Positions 1-8,055 of a DNA stretch of 64,000 bases are shown here, one piece after another. Origin of the DNA: Dethiosulfatarculus sandiegensis. GTDB lineage: Bacteria > Desulfobacterota > Desulfarculia > Desulfarculales > Desulfarculaceae. The DNA is taken from NCBI RefSeq assembly GCF_000931935.2, contig NZ_AZAC01000011.1:337624-401623 (forward strand). Reading direction: 5' to 3'. The notes under the pieces are model-generated. The model was not told where the DNA came from. It worked only from the letters and a program-made list of their open reading frames with translations, and ran no database searches. Each line of letters opens with the position of its first letter. Position 1 is the first letter of the stretch. The position numbers were made by a program, and so were the translations under genes.

Positions 1-460
1 CCGGGATCTGCACCAACTGAAGCATCTCTATGGCCCTTTCCAGAGCCGTTTTCTTGGATTCTTTTCTGTGGAACAGATACATCTCGGCCAGTTGGTCACC
101 TATGGTGAAGACCGGATTCAGGGAAGTCATGGGCTCCTGAAATATCATGGAGATGCGATTGCCCCTTATGCGGCGCATCTCCTGCATATCGGCTTTTGCC
201 AAATCATGATCATTAAAGAGGATCCGGCCTTCCACGATCCTGCCCGGGGGTTCGGGTATGAGCCGCATAATCGACTGGGCGGTGACACTCTTGCCGCAGC
301 CGCTCTCTCCCACCAGGCCCAGGGTCTCGCCCGCATCCAGGCTGAATGAAACCCCGTCTACCGCCTTGGCCACTCCCTCGAATGTGTGGAAATGAGTTTT
401 AAGACCCTCAACTGATAAAAGACGCGATGGTTGATTATTGTTCTTCGGGTCCAGGACCAT
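1..460 (-). CDS. Oligopeptide/dipeptide ABC transporter ATP-binding protein (OppD/DppD type), 3' end missing
   Basis: This is a cytoplasmic ATPase of a peptide-type ABC importer, truncated by the left edge of the window. About 153 codons are visible. The start at 460 gives MVLDPKNNN, followed by a beta strand and the Walker A motif GESGCGKS about 50 residues in. The Q-loop segment MIFQEPMTSLNP is typical of OppD/DppD rather than OppF. The rest of the domain (signature, Walker B, C-terminal Cys tail) lies outside. It is transcribed leftwards and follows a 960-base gap and a strong terminator, so it probably begins a separate transport operon and does not belong with the FmdE/TonB unit. It is a paralogue of the OppD at 7034-8050. 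The substrate cannot be told from the sequence. Confidence 0.9.
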   Translation of the reverse strand, partial: MVLDPKNNNQPSRLLSVEGLKTHFHTFEGVAKAVDGVSFSLDAGETLGLVGESGCGKSVTAQSIMRLIPEPPGRIVEGRILFNDHDLAKADMQEMRRIRGNRISMIFQEPMTSLNPVFTIGDQLAEMYLFHRKESKKTALERAIEMLQLVQIP

Positions 461-1330
461 GAAAATATCGTCCTAAATAGAGCGGCAACGGCCGCGGAGC
501 AAAAAGGCCTTTAAAGGCCGGGTTGAGACAACTTGCCGGTTGGCCGGGTCTCACCACATGCAAAAAACCCTATCCATTAAAACTGTTAGGCGAAAAAATC
601 CCTTGGCCACTTCTGTATAAGTTTTAAGGATAGGGCATATTAAACTAATTTCTATTACTGGTCAACCTTGGATCACGGACAGAAACACAACATCACTCCA
701 AGTCGAACCGGCGGTTGCAAGCAGGGAAGTTCGTGGTATTTAAGCGTGTTGGACGGGAGACAACCCTTGGGCTTTCCTGTGATCCTAAATAAAAATAAGC
801 AAATTTTATCTTTAAGGACTGCTACTTACTCATTGATTCAATATTCCGGTTTTTTATAAGGATAATCACTTTTCTTTCTTTTCAGTCCAAGGAGATCAAA
901 AAAGACAAGTGGCATGCCATAACCCTAAAAGCCAACGGCTTTTGTATTATTAAGTAAAAACACAAACTTTAGAATAAACCATTAAAAACATCTTGTTTTT
1001 ATGTCGCAAAAAAACCGTTTTAAATAGGGGTTTAAAAAAGCTAAAATACCGTCTGAATATTCTATAAATTACATATATTCACTCATCAATTACAAAAGTT
1101 ATATTTTGCCAATTTTGCTTAGCCCACCTGACTAAAAAGTATAAGATTGCCCCGCAGGATCATTGCCCGTATCTTAAACGCCCTGAAAAACATGGACCAC
1201 AACCGCCTTGAACGGAACTCAACAACCAGCCCGGGACTCTTTTCTGAAATAAAACTTCAAATGGCAAGACACCACCGAGAGGCAAGGGTAACTAAGTAGT
1301 AAACTTCGATACCTCTTATGAAAATCGGAG
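461..1330. other. Intergenic region, AT-rich, no gene recognised
   Basis: About 870 bases with no open frame that resembles a protein. A 63-codon frame at 668-859 has no recognisable features and no convincing ribosome binding site. The region presumably holds the promoter of the leftward peptide-transporter operon. An imperfect inverted repeat at 568-635 is listed separately. Confidence 0.6.
568..635. repeat. Inverted repeat upstream of the leftward ABC transporter gene
   Basis: The arms are 568-584 and 620-635 (core CCCTATCC / GGATAGGG extended by AAAACT / AGTTTT), complementary except for one extra base, around a 35-base loop. It lies 108-175 bases upstream of the start at 460. This fits an operator pair or an RNA hairpin in the leader, but the sequence alone does not decide. 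Confidence 0.5.
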
Positions 1331-1365
1331 ACAAAAAGGGGCGCGGCCGTTAAGCCGCGCCCCTT
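1331..1365 (-). terminator. Rho-independent terminator of the TonB/flavin reductase/FmdE unit
   Basis: A perfect 12-bp GC-rich stem (1336-1347 with 1354-1365) around a 6-base loop is followed on the minus strand by a run of five T. It sits 59 bases after the FmdE-like gene stop. Confidence 0.9.
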
Positions 1366-1423
1366 GGATGACGGAACGCTTGGGCAGCTCGATTTTTAGC
1401 CCCAGAGTTGATTAAACAACCAA

Positions 1424-2488
1424 CTAATCAGCCACCCTTGGTCCCAAAATTTTAGCCAGGGGATTTGCGCCCAGGCCTATTATGGCGTTAAGATCCCCCA
1501 CGCCATTGATATCACTTGTTTTTTGTATACTTACAAACATCTCCGGTTCTTCAAGCCTGGTCATGAAAAATCGGTCATAGGCATTATGCAGCCAGGGCTG
1601 GCCTCGCCAGTCCAGTTTCAGATCAGGCATGGCCATATATTTTTTGAACTCTTCATGGCGCCAGTCAAATTTAAGTACATAGGCCTTGCCCAGATTGGTT
1701 TTGCGGTTAAAGCGCACCACCACTCCGCCGAGCTGGGTATAGTCTTTCTCTTTGGTGGGCCAGTTTTTAGACCAGGGAAAGGCCATGGTCACATAGCCGT
1801 GGGTCCCTGGGGTAAGCCGCATATAGTCGATGATATAGTCATCCTGGCACCAGGCCGGAGCCCCCACATACACGTAGTTCTCACCTTTTTGCAAAGGAAT
1901 CTTCTTTTCAATGAACCTGGTTGTGAAATAACCGGTGAAAACCCCACAGCAAAGGTGGCCGTGTATTAAAGCCGCCCGCATGATGTCATGGGGCAGTCCC
2001 ATGGCCCAGCCGTTGGCCAGGGTGACCAGGTTAAAGGCCATGGGCCCATAGGCCTGGTTGAATGGTTTAAAAGAGGTCCCCTTGCCAATGAAAATATTCA
2101 AGGCCGGGCCGTATTTCAGCGCACCTGATTTTTCCAGGGTATAGACAGCCATGAGCTTTTCAGGCCCGGCCTTTTTAATAAACATGAAATAAAGCGGATC
2201 AGAAGCCTTGGCCGGACGCACCAAAAGGTTGCCCTTGCCCGGGCTGACCGGGAGCACCTTGGCCAAAACATCCAAAGCGATCAGAGTTGATTCCCCCTTA
2301 TATGCGGAATATCCGGCATTGGTAAGGCAGGCCACCTCAGATGCCTTATCCAGGCCGCCCAACTCCTGCCTGGCCTGTTCAACCGCCTTTTCAACCACAG
2401 CCTCAATCCCGGCTGCCTGGGCGGGAAGGCAAAAGACCATTGCCAGGCAAAGCAGGGGAAGCAAAAGCCAAACAAATCTCTTAGCCAT
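1424..2488 (-). CDS. FmdE family protein with signal peptide
   Basis: The 354-residue product has an N-terminal signal peptide (MAKRFVWLLLPLLCLAMVFC... ending PAQAA at about residue 26), so it is exported. Around residues 170-185 it carries GHLCCGVFTGY, the His-Cys-Gly core of the FmdE domain (PF02663), and Cys residues recur further on (APAWCQDD). In methanogens FmdE is linked to molybdenum formylmethanofuran dehydrogenase; the job of exported bacterial FmdE-like proteins is not established. Its start is 3 bases after the flavin reductase stop and has a GAGG ribosome binding site, so the two are co-transcribed. With the TonB receptor upstream, a role in handling an imported metal or cofactor is a reasonable inference, not proven. 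Confidence 0.8.
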   Translation of the reverse strand: MAKRFVWLLLPLLCLAMVFCLPAQAAGIEAVVEKAVEQARQELGGLDKASEVACLTNAGYSAYKGESTLIALDVLAKVLPVSPGKGNLLVRPAKASDPLYFMFIKKAGPEKLMAVYTLEKSGALKYGPALNIFIGKGTSFKPFNQAYGPMAFNLVTLANGWAMGLPHDIMRAALIHGHLCCGVFTGYFTTRFIEKKIPLQKGENYVYVGAPAWCQDDYIIDYMRLTPGTHGYVTMAFPWSKNWPTKEKDYTQLGGVVVRFNRKTNLGKAYVLKFDWRHEEFKKYMAMPDLKLDWRGQPWLHNAYDRFFMTRLEEPEMFVSIQKTSDINGVGDLNAIIGLGANPLAKILGPRVAD

Positions 2489-2491
2489 TTT

Positions 2492-3100
2492 TTAATCCTC
2501 ATAATGCTCGGCAAGAATATCCTCGCCGTCAAAAAACATGGCCCCGTAAGGCTCGAATGCGCCTATGTCCCTTACGGTTACAAAACGCATTCCCTTATTA
2601 TTCTGGAGCATCATCAGGGGTTGGGCCTTTTCAGGGTCCAGCCCACCGTTCTCGTCAAGGCAGTTGCGGTCGAACTCCAGATTAACCACCCTGCCCAAGA
2701 CCAGCACATGGCTTTTCTCCACATACTGTTTGACCAGCTCGCACTCCATCCAGGCCACCGCCCCTTCCACACCCGGAGGAGTGACAACCTTGGACGGCCT
2801 GGGAGTGAGGCCTGCAATATCAAACTCGCTTACCTCGGGCGGATGTCCCTGGGCCGTGGGCACCACTTTATCCACCATGGAGGCAGGGGGGACACTTATG
2901 ACAAACTGGTTGTTTGCCCGGATATTCTTCAAGGTGTCCCTTTTGTGCCAAAGCGCTACGCAGACCAGATCAGTAGGGCGAAGCACTGCCATGAGGTTGG
3001 AGTAAGGGGCCACATTAAGAACACCTTCTTGATCACAGGTGGAGACAAAGGCCACCAGTCCGGGAAAGGCGAATTCACGCTTAAACGGTTTTGCCTGCAT
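2492..3100 (-). CDS. Flavin reductase-like domain protein (FMN-binding split barrel)
   Basis: The 202-residue protein matches the flavin reductase-like family (PF01613). The N-terminal part reads FPGLVAFVSTCDQEGVLNVAPYSN-like, and the central ALWHKRDTLKNI and FVISVPP segments are the usual FMN-binding strands. Cytoplasmic: no signal peptide. Members reduce flavin, or carry FMN in small redox reactions; the partner here is unknown. The start is 10 bases after the TonB receptor stop with an AAGGAAG site, and the next gene (FmdE-like) follows after 3 bases, so it is the middle gene of a tight operon. The combination of receptor, flavin reductase and FmdE suggests reductive release or handling of an imported ligand (inference). 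Confidence 0.85.
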   Translation of the reverse strand: MQAKPFKREFAFPGLVAFVSTCDQEGVLNVAPYSNLMAVLRPTDLVCVALWHKRDTLKNIRANNQFVISVPPASMVDKVVPTAQGHPPEVSEFDIAGLTPRPSKVVTPPGVEGAVAWMECELVKQYVEKSHVLVLGRVVNLEFDRNCLDENGGLDPEKAQPLMMLQNNKGMRFVTVRDIGAFEPYGAMFFDGEDILAEHYED

Positions 3101-3110
3101 AATATCTTCC

Positions 3111-5237
3111 TTAAAAAATGAACCGAACGCCGCCGATTACCGTGAAGCCGGGCATGGGGTAGCCTGCCTCAAGCTCGTAATCCTGGTCCAGGATATTGGC
3201 GGCATTTGCCACCAGCTCCCATTTGCCATACTCAGTGTCAGCCAGGCGGTAGGTGGCATGGGCATTCAACATCACATAAGAACCAAGTTCATGAAGGGTT
3301 TTGTTGGTCAGGTATTCACGCTCACCGGTGAAGTGCAGGATCAGGCCTGCGGAGAACTTTTCAGGCCTCCGGTAGTCCAGGCCAAGATTGGCCATGACTT
3401 CCGGGAAATTGGGAAGCTGGGCCTCTGACTGGGAAGCGCTGTCCCAGGGATCGCCTTCTTTTTCCGCGTCCTGCAGGGTCAGATTGCCCCAAAGGTGCAG
3501 ATGCCAGGGCAGCTTCACGCCCGCTTCAAATTCCGCACCCTTGATATCAACCTTGTCAATGTTGTAGACCACTGTACCGGTGCCGGGAACCGAAGTGGAG
3601 GAGAGATAATTGTCAACCTGGTAGTAATAGGCTCTGGCCGCCAATACCGCTTTGTTGCCGAAGCGCTGTTCAATACCCAATTCATATTGGGTGGCCTTTT
3701 CCGGCTCAAGCGAGGTATTGAAAAATCCGCTGCCCCGATTAAGGTACCACCAGAAATACTCAGGCGAGTTGGGGTAACGATGGGCGATTCCCACCCGCAG
3801 GCCGATTACACCCTCTTTCCAGGGGGTGAAACGGATTGCCAGTCTGGGGTCCACCCCGCTTTCGGAAAGGGTGGCGGCCCGGGCGCTGTTGGGGAAACCA
3901 AAAGCCGCCGGGTCGATCTCCTTGGCCTCAAACCATTCACCGCGCAAGCCCAGCTCAATCTCCAGGTTATCCATAGCCTGCCAGGTGTCCTGGGCATAGA
4001 CCGCGTGATACTGAAGACAATCTTCCTGGCCCAGGAAACCGTCTGATACAAACTTAAAAAAGTTGATGGAGCCGTTGAACTGGCTGCGGTCAATGTAAGA
4101 GACCTTCTGCTCGCCCCAGCCGTAGGTGCGGGTTTCACCGCCAAAAGCCAGGGTGTGATTTCCCAGGGTATAGTCGAAATCCGCCATCAACAGCCAGTTG
4201 TTGTCCTCCGGGGTGCTGTCCCGTTCATAGAGCTTTTGGGAGCTGCTCTGGCTGTTGTAATAGGTGTCTGTGGTTTTTTGATTCCAGAGCATGCCCTTGA
4301 CGCTAAAGGAACCTGCCTTGAAATTCTTTTTCAGGTAAGCAGTGTACAGGGTGTTGGTGTCTTTGACTTCACTGTCATCACCCCAGGCGTAAACACCTCT
4401 TAGCAGTCGGGAGCTGATGCCGGGGCCAACCAGCTCTTTTTCGTCGGCATCAGGTTTTCCACTGTCATAGTAAGGGCTGTCCGGCCGGTTGTAGACCGGC
4501 ATTCCGGTTTTGCCGTCGCTGAAATAAATCCCCAAACCGGCCTCCATCTGCCAGGGCAGATCAAAACTCAACCGGCCGGATAGATTGTTGCGGTCCACAT
4601 AATTGTTGCGCAGGTATCCGTCGGTCTCATAGTGGGATGCGCTGAGCGACCAGCCAACCGGCCCCATTTTGCAACGATGCAAGGCGTTCACCTTCCAGGT
4701 GTCCAGGCTGCCGTATACAGCCTGCACCCTGGTGTCAGGCTTTTCTGTGGGCTTTTTGGTTATGATATTGATAACACCGCCCAAGGTGTTGCCGAATTTA
4801 ACCGGCACCGCGCCCCTCATGATTTCGATATTTTCAACCCAATCCGGCGAGAAGGTAGACCAGTCAACCGGTCCGTTTCCATATGACCCGTCCCTCTGAA
4901 TTGGCATGCCGTCGACCAAAACCCTGAAACGGGTCTGGTTGAACCCCCTTAGCCGCACTTCCGCTTCATTGCCGCCAAATAAAGAGGTGCCCAAGACCTG
5001 AATACCCGCCTGGCCTTTAAGTGATTCAACAATTGAACCCGAGATGCTGGGACGCTCCATAACCTCCTGATGGACGATTGAATCACCCAGGGCGTCATCG
5101 GTGACGCTTGTGGCCTGCACCCAGACATCTTCCAATTGGCTGGTATTTTTCTTCTCTTGTTTCTCCGCGGCCTTTAGCGGCGCAGCCAGACATAGAACAG
5201 ATATCAAAATCAACAACAACTGGATTTTCTTTGGCAT
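3111..5237 (-). CDS. TonB-dependent outer-membrane receptor
   Basis: The 708-residue receptor has a signal peptide (residues 1-23, ending PLKAA), a plug domain (about 35-165, with VRLRGFNQTRFRVLVDGMP, GAVPVKFGNTLGGVINIIT) and a long beta-barrel ending in the aromatic residue of VIGGVRFIF, the usual outer-membrane C-terminus. A TonB box-like stretch is WVQATSV near residue 40. It imports a scarce ligand (siderophore, cobalamin-like or other metal complex) using TonB energy. The start has GGGGAG upstream, and a terminator hairpin lies directly before that site, so read-through control is likely. It heads the flavin reductase-FmdE unit and follows the XRE-cupin regulator. The ligand cannot be predicted; FmdE hints at metal or cofactor metabolism. 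Confidence 0.92.
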   Translation of the reverse strand: MPKKIQLLLILISVLCLAAPLKAAEKQEKKNTSQLEDVWVQATSVTDDALGDSIVHQEVMERPSISGSIVESLKGQAGIQVLGTSLFGGNEAEVRLRGFNQTRFRVLVDGMPIQRDGSYGNGPVDWSTFSPDWVENIEIMRGAVPVKFGNTLGGVINIITKKPTEKPDTRVQAVYGSLDTWKVNALHRCKMGPVGWSLSASHYETDGYLRNNYVDRNNLSGRLSFDLPWQMEAGLGIYFSDGKTGMPVYNRPDSPYYDSGKPDADEKELVGPGISSRLLRGVYAWGDDSEVKDTNTLYTAYLKKNFKAGSFSVKGMLWNQKTTDTYYNSQSSSQKLYERDSTPEDNNWLLMADFDYTLGNHTLAFGGETRTYGWGEQKVSYIDRSQFNGSINFFKFVSDGFLGQEDCLQYHAVYAQDTWQAMDNLEIELGLRGEWFEAKEIDPAAFGFPNSARAATLSESGVDPRLAIRFTPWKEGVIGLRVGIAHRYPNSPEYFWWYLNRGSGFFNTSLEPEKATQYELGIEQRFGNKAVLAARAYYYQVDNYLSSTSVPGTGTVVYNIDKVDIKGAEFEAGVKLPWHLHLWGNLTLQDAEKEGDPWDSASQSEAQLPNFPEVMANLGLDYRRPEKFSAGLILHFTGEREYLTNKTLHELGSYVMLNAHATYRLADTEYGKWELVANAANILDQDYELEAGYPMPGFTVIGGVRFIF

Positions 5238-5259
5238 TTTTCGTTCTCCCCAAAAAATG

Positions 5260-5337
5260 AAAAAAGCCCGGCCCCCTTAAATTAAGGGGGCTCGGACCTT
5301 CGTGGTCTCAGCCTGAATCAGTTTTTATCAGGCAGTG
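5260..5337 (-). promoter_or_regulatory. Structured leader with intrinsic terminator before the TonB receptor gene (candidate attenuator)
   Basis: On the minus strand three hairpins follow the regulator stop codon: 5328-5333/5311-5316, 5304-5307/5295-5298, and a strong terminator (near-perfect palindrome 5271-5291, stem GCCCCCTTAA, followed after CCGGGC by six T). The T run ends only about 10 bases before the GGGGAG ribosome binding site of the receptor. A terminator this close to the start of the next gene suggests regulated read-through rather than only the end of the regulator transcript. I do not recognise a known riboswitch class in it. Confidence 0.6.
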
Positions 5338-5862
5338 TTAAAGCGAGTTGTAATGAACTATGATCAAGCTGCAACCATCAGCCGACCAGATCGAGTGTTC
5401 CTGCAGGGCTTTGAAAGACAAGGCCTGCCCCTGGTTCAGGGAATGGGACCTGCCGTCAACCGTCACCTCCAGGCTCCCTGTGAGCACCATCATGGTTTCC
5501 TGGGTATTTTCATGCAGCAGAGGATCAAAAAAAGCCTCGGCTTTGGATTCCACCTTCAGGTGAAAGATCTCCGTACCCGGCGTAACCATGCGGCTGCCGC
5601 TAATGCCCTTCATCTCAAAGGGTTCGGCCTGGTAAAGGGTGGCCCGGCTAGTCTCGGCCATGGCCAAGAGAGCCGTGGTGCTCATACCCAGCACATCCGC
5701 GATGGAGCCGATAGTGCCCAGGGTGGGGTTGGCCCTGCCGCTTTCGATCTTAGCCACAGTGGACCTGGTCAGGTTCGCCTGACCGGCCATCTCTTCTGCG
5801 GTCAACCCCCGCTTAATCCTTAGATTACGAATTACCGTTAGGTCGAAATTATTCTCTGGCAT
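5338..5862 (-). CDS. XRE-family transcriptional regulator with cupin domain
   Basis: The 174-residue protein has an N-terminal XRE helix-turn-helix (about residues 10-65, LRIKRGLTAEEMAGQANL, RSTVAKIESGRANPTL) and a C-terminal cupin barrel (about 100-170, with HENTQETMMVLTGSLEV and a final HSIWSADG). Such regulators bind DNA through the HTH and sense a small ligand or metal in the cupin. It lies immediately upstream of the TonB receptor/flavin reductase/FmdE unit in the same direction, separated by a structured leader, and is the obvious candidate local regulator. The ligand is unknown. The next gene downstream is controlled by the leader terminator as well, giving two possible layers of control. 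Confidence 0.88.
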   Translation of the reverse strand: MPENNFDLTVIRNLRIKRGLTAEEMAGQANLTRSTVAKIESGRANPTLGTIGSIADVLGMSTTALLAMAETSRATLYQAEPFEMKGISGSRMVTPGTEIFHLKVESKAEAFFDPLLHENTQETMMVLTGSLEVTVDGRSHSLNQGQALSFKALQEHSIWSADGCSLIIVHYNSL

Positions 5863-5950
5863 ATTACCCTTTGTATCTTTTAATACACATTACTTATCTT
5901 ATAGTACACACGAGGTCAACTCAAAAAACTCAATTATAGATACAGCAAAA

Positions 5951-6002
5951 AGAAAAACCCGACAGCGAAACCTCCTGATCCGGGGGGTTCTGCTGCCGGG
6001 TT
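5951..6002 (-). terminator. Terminator at the end of the opp operon
   Basis: A long stem (AACCCGACAGC... paired with ...GCTGCCGGGTT, with inner CCTCC/GGGGG pairing) is followed on the minus strand by GGGTTTTTCTTTTT. It lies 38 bases after the oppF stop. Confidence 0.85.
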
Positions 6003-6039
6003 ATTTAATTTTAAAACTATCCAGTTACAAGGCTTCGGC

Positions 6040-7014
6040 CTATTGATCTCCCCTGCAGAGATGACAGGCTGCGGTGTGACCTTCACCCACCAGGGTGGTG
6101 ACCGGTTCTTCGGTCTCGCAGATGCGGCCTATCTTGACCGGGCAGCGGGTGTGAAAACTGCAACCGGTCGGGAGGTTCAGAGGACTTGGGATGTCACCTT
6201 CCAGAATCTGCTCTTCGGTATTTGTCTGGGGCTCGGGACTGGGCACGGCAGACAAAAGGAATTTGGTATAGGGATGAGCCGGGGAGTCGAAAAGCGAATC
6301 CACCGGACCCTCCTCCACAATCTGGCCCAGGTACATAACAGCCACCCGGTCGCAAACATAGCGGATAACCGCCAGGTTGTGGGAGATGAACAGATAGGTG
6401 AGGGAGAGCTTTTCCTGCAACTCTTCCAAAAGGTTCAGGGTCAGCGCCTGGACCGAAACGTCCAGGGCGCTGGTGGGCTCATCCAGCATCAAGAGCTTGG
6501 GGCGCAGGGCCAGGGCGCGGGCAATGCCAACCCTCTGTTTCTGACCGCCGCTAAGCTCATGGGGGAAGCGGTACATGTGCTCCCTGCCCAGGCCCACCAG
6601 CTCCAAAAGCTCCTGCACCCGCTCGGCCAGAGCCTTGCCCTTCATCCGGTCAAAGATAACCAGGGGCTCGCCTATATTTTTCAAGATGGTTTTGCGCGGA
6701 TTAAGGGAAGAATGGGGGTCCTGAAACACCATCTGCATATGGCGGCGCATCTGGCGCAGCTCCTCGCCCTCAAGCCCGGCCAGATTCTTTCCCTGAAAAT
6801 GCACCTTGCCGCTGGTCGGGGTCAAAAGACGCAGCACTGAACGGGCCAAGGTGGTTTTGCCCGAACCGGACTCTCCCACCACGCCGTAGCTGTCTCCGGG
6901 CTCCAGGTTGAAGCTCACCTTGCGTACGGCCTTGACCTCCTTGGTCACCCGCTGCAAAAGCCCTCCCCTGACCGGAAAATGCATGCTCAGATCTTTTACT
7001 TCCAGAATACTCAT
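6040..7014 (-). CDS. oppF: Oligopeptide ABC transporter ATP-binding protein OppF/DppF type
   Basis: One of two cytoplasmic ATPases of a peptide-type importer, 324 residues. Walker A is GESGSGKT at 47-54, Q-loop MVFQDPHSSLNP near 95-106, signature LSGGQ at 154-158, Walker B LLMLDEP at 174-180, and the H-loop is in FISHNLAV. The C-terminal oligopeptide/dipeptide domain has a Cys-rich tail (GCSFHTRCP...C...C), typical of the family. SSLNPR in the Q-loop is the OppF form. A GAGGT site 10 bases upstream supports the start at 7014. It is the last gene of the minus-strand operon DUF1177-aroM-oppA-oppB-oppC-oppD-oppF and is followed by a terminator. Confidence 0.95.
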   Translation of the reverse strand: MSILEVKDLSMHFPVRGGLLQRVTKEVKAVRKVSFNLEPGDSYGVVGESGSGKTTLARSVLRLLTPTSGKVHFQGKNLAGLEGEELRQMRRHMQMVFQDPHSSLNPRKTILKNIGEPLVIFDRMKGKALAERVQELLELVGLGREHMYRFPHELSGGQKQRVGIARALALRPKLLMLDEPTSALDVSVQALTLNLLEELQEKLSLTYLFISHNLAVIRYVCDRVAVMYLGQIVEEGPVDSLFDSPAHPYTKFLLSAVPSPEPQTNTEEQILEGDIPSPLNLPTGCSFHTRCPVKIGRICETEEPVTTLVGEGHTAACHLCRGDQ

Positions 7015-7033
7015 GGCTTAAATTACCTCGGTC

Positions 7034-8050
7034 TCAAGCGTCTGCAGGGCGGCAGGCCGGAAAAAGGTGACAGGCCAGACTGTGCCCGGGTTCCACCTCG
7101 GTCAGGATCGGCTTTACATTTCCGCAGATATCCATGACCTTGGGGCAGCGGGGCGCAAAGCGGCAACCCTTGGGCGGGTTAATAAAGCTAGGGATGCTGC
7201 CGGCAATGCCCTCCAGGGAATCCTCCCTCTTTTTGAGCCTGGGGATGGAGCGCAAAAGCCCCTGGGAATAGGGATGCAAAGGCGCGGTGAAAATTCTGTC
7301 TATGGTAGAGGTTTCCACCACATTGCCCGCATACATCACAGCCACCCTGTGGCAAAGCTTGGCCACCACGCCCAGGTCGTGGCTGATCAAAAGGATAGAG
7401 AGGTTCAGACGATTCACCAGGTCTCTCAAAAGCCTTAAGATCTGGGCCTGAATCGTCACATCCAGGGCGGTGGTGGGTTCATCGGCTATCAGAAGTTCCG
7501 GCTCTCCGGAAAGGGCCATGGCGATAAGCACCCTTTGGCGCATGCCCCCGCTGAACTCGTGCGGGTATTCCCTGATGCGCTGGTCCGGGCTGGGTATCTG
7601 CACGGCCTTCAAAAGCTCCACCGCCTTTTCAATGGCCTGTTTTTTATTAAGCGGGCTTCCGTTTTGCCTGGAATGGCGGATTATCACATCGGTCATCTGC
7701 TTTTCAATGCTGAAGACCGGGTTTAGATAAGTCATGGGGTCCTGAAAGATCATGGCGATCTTGGTGCCCCTCACCTTGCTGATCTCCTTGGGGCTTTTTT
7801 TCAACAGGTCGTCGCCCTTGAAAAATATCTCGCCTCGGGGGATGCGGGCCGGAGGCACGGGCAAAAGGCCCAGGACCGCTTTTGAGGTGATGGATTTTCC
7901 GCAACCTGTTTCACCGACCACACCCAGGGTGTCGCCATGGGTCAGGCTCAGGGAAACGCCGTCCAAAACCTTGGCCGTGCCTTCAAAGGTGTCGAAATGA
8001 AGCGCCAGGTCTTTTATTTCCAGAATATTTTTAGTTTGCTCGTTATTCAT
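7034..8050 (-). CDS. oppD: Oligopeptide ABC transporter ATP-binding protein OppD/DppD type
   Basis: Second ATPase of the importer, about 338 residues. Walker A GETGCGKS lies near residue 47, Q-loop MIFQDPMTYLNP (OppD type), signature FSGGMRQR, Walker B LLIADEP, and a C-terminal Cys-rich tail GCRFAPRCP...C...C. Two in-frame ATG codons are available, 8059 and 8050. The second is preferred because GAGGA sits 8 bases before it, whereas it would abut the first. It begins six bases after the oppC stop and is followed by oppF after 19 bases. Together OppD and OppF form the ATPase heterodimer of the transporter; the cargo is probably a small peptide or modified amino acid, judging from the hydrolases in the cluster. 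Confidence 0.95.
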   Translation of the reverse strand: MNNEQTKNILEIKDLALHFDTFEGTAKVLDGVSLSLTHGDTLGVVGETGCGKSITSKAVLGLLPVPPARIPRGEIFFKGDDLLKKSPKEISKVRGTKIAMIFQDPMTYLNPVFSIEKQMTDVIIRHSRQNGSPLNKKQAIEKAVELLKAVQIPSPDQRIREYPHEFSGGMRQRVLIAMALSGEPELLIADEPTTALDVTIQAQILRLLRDLVNRLNLSILLISHDLGVVAKLCHRVAVMYAGNVVETSTIDRIFTAPLHPYSQGLLRSIPRLKKREDSLEGIAGSIPSFINPPKGCRFAPRCPKVMDICGNVKPILTEVEPGHSLACHLFPACRPADA

Positions 8051-8055
8051 GGGGA

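Noticed and set aside
668..859. 63-codon frame in the left intergenic region
   Set aside because: No protein-like character and no start signal.
5260..5337. Assignment to a known riboswitch class (Moco, TPP, SAM)
   Set aside because: The conserved cores of these classes are not present; it is left as an unclassified leader.
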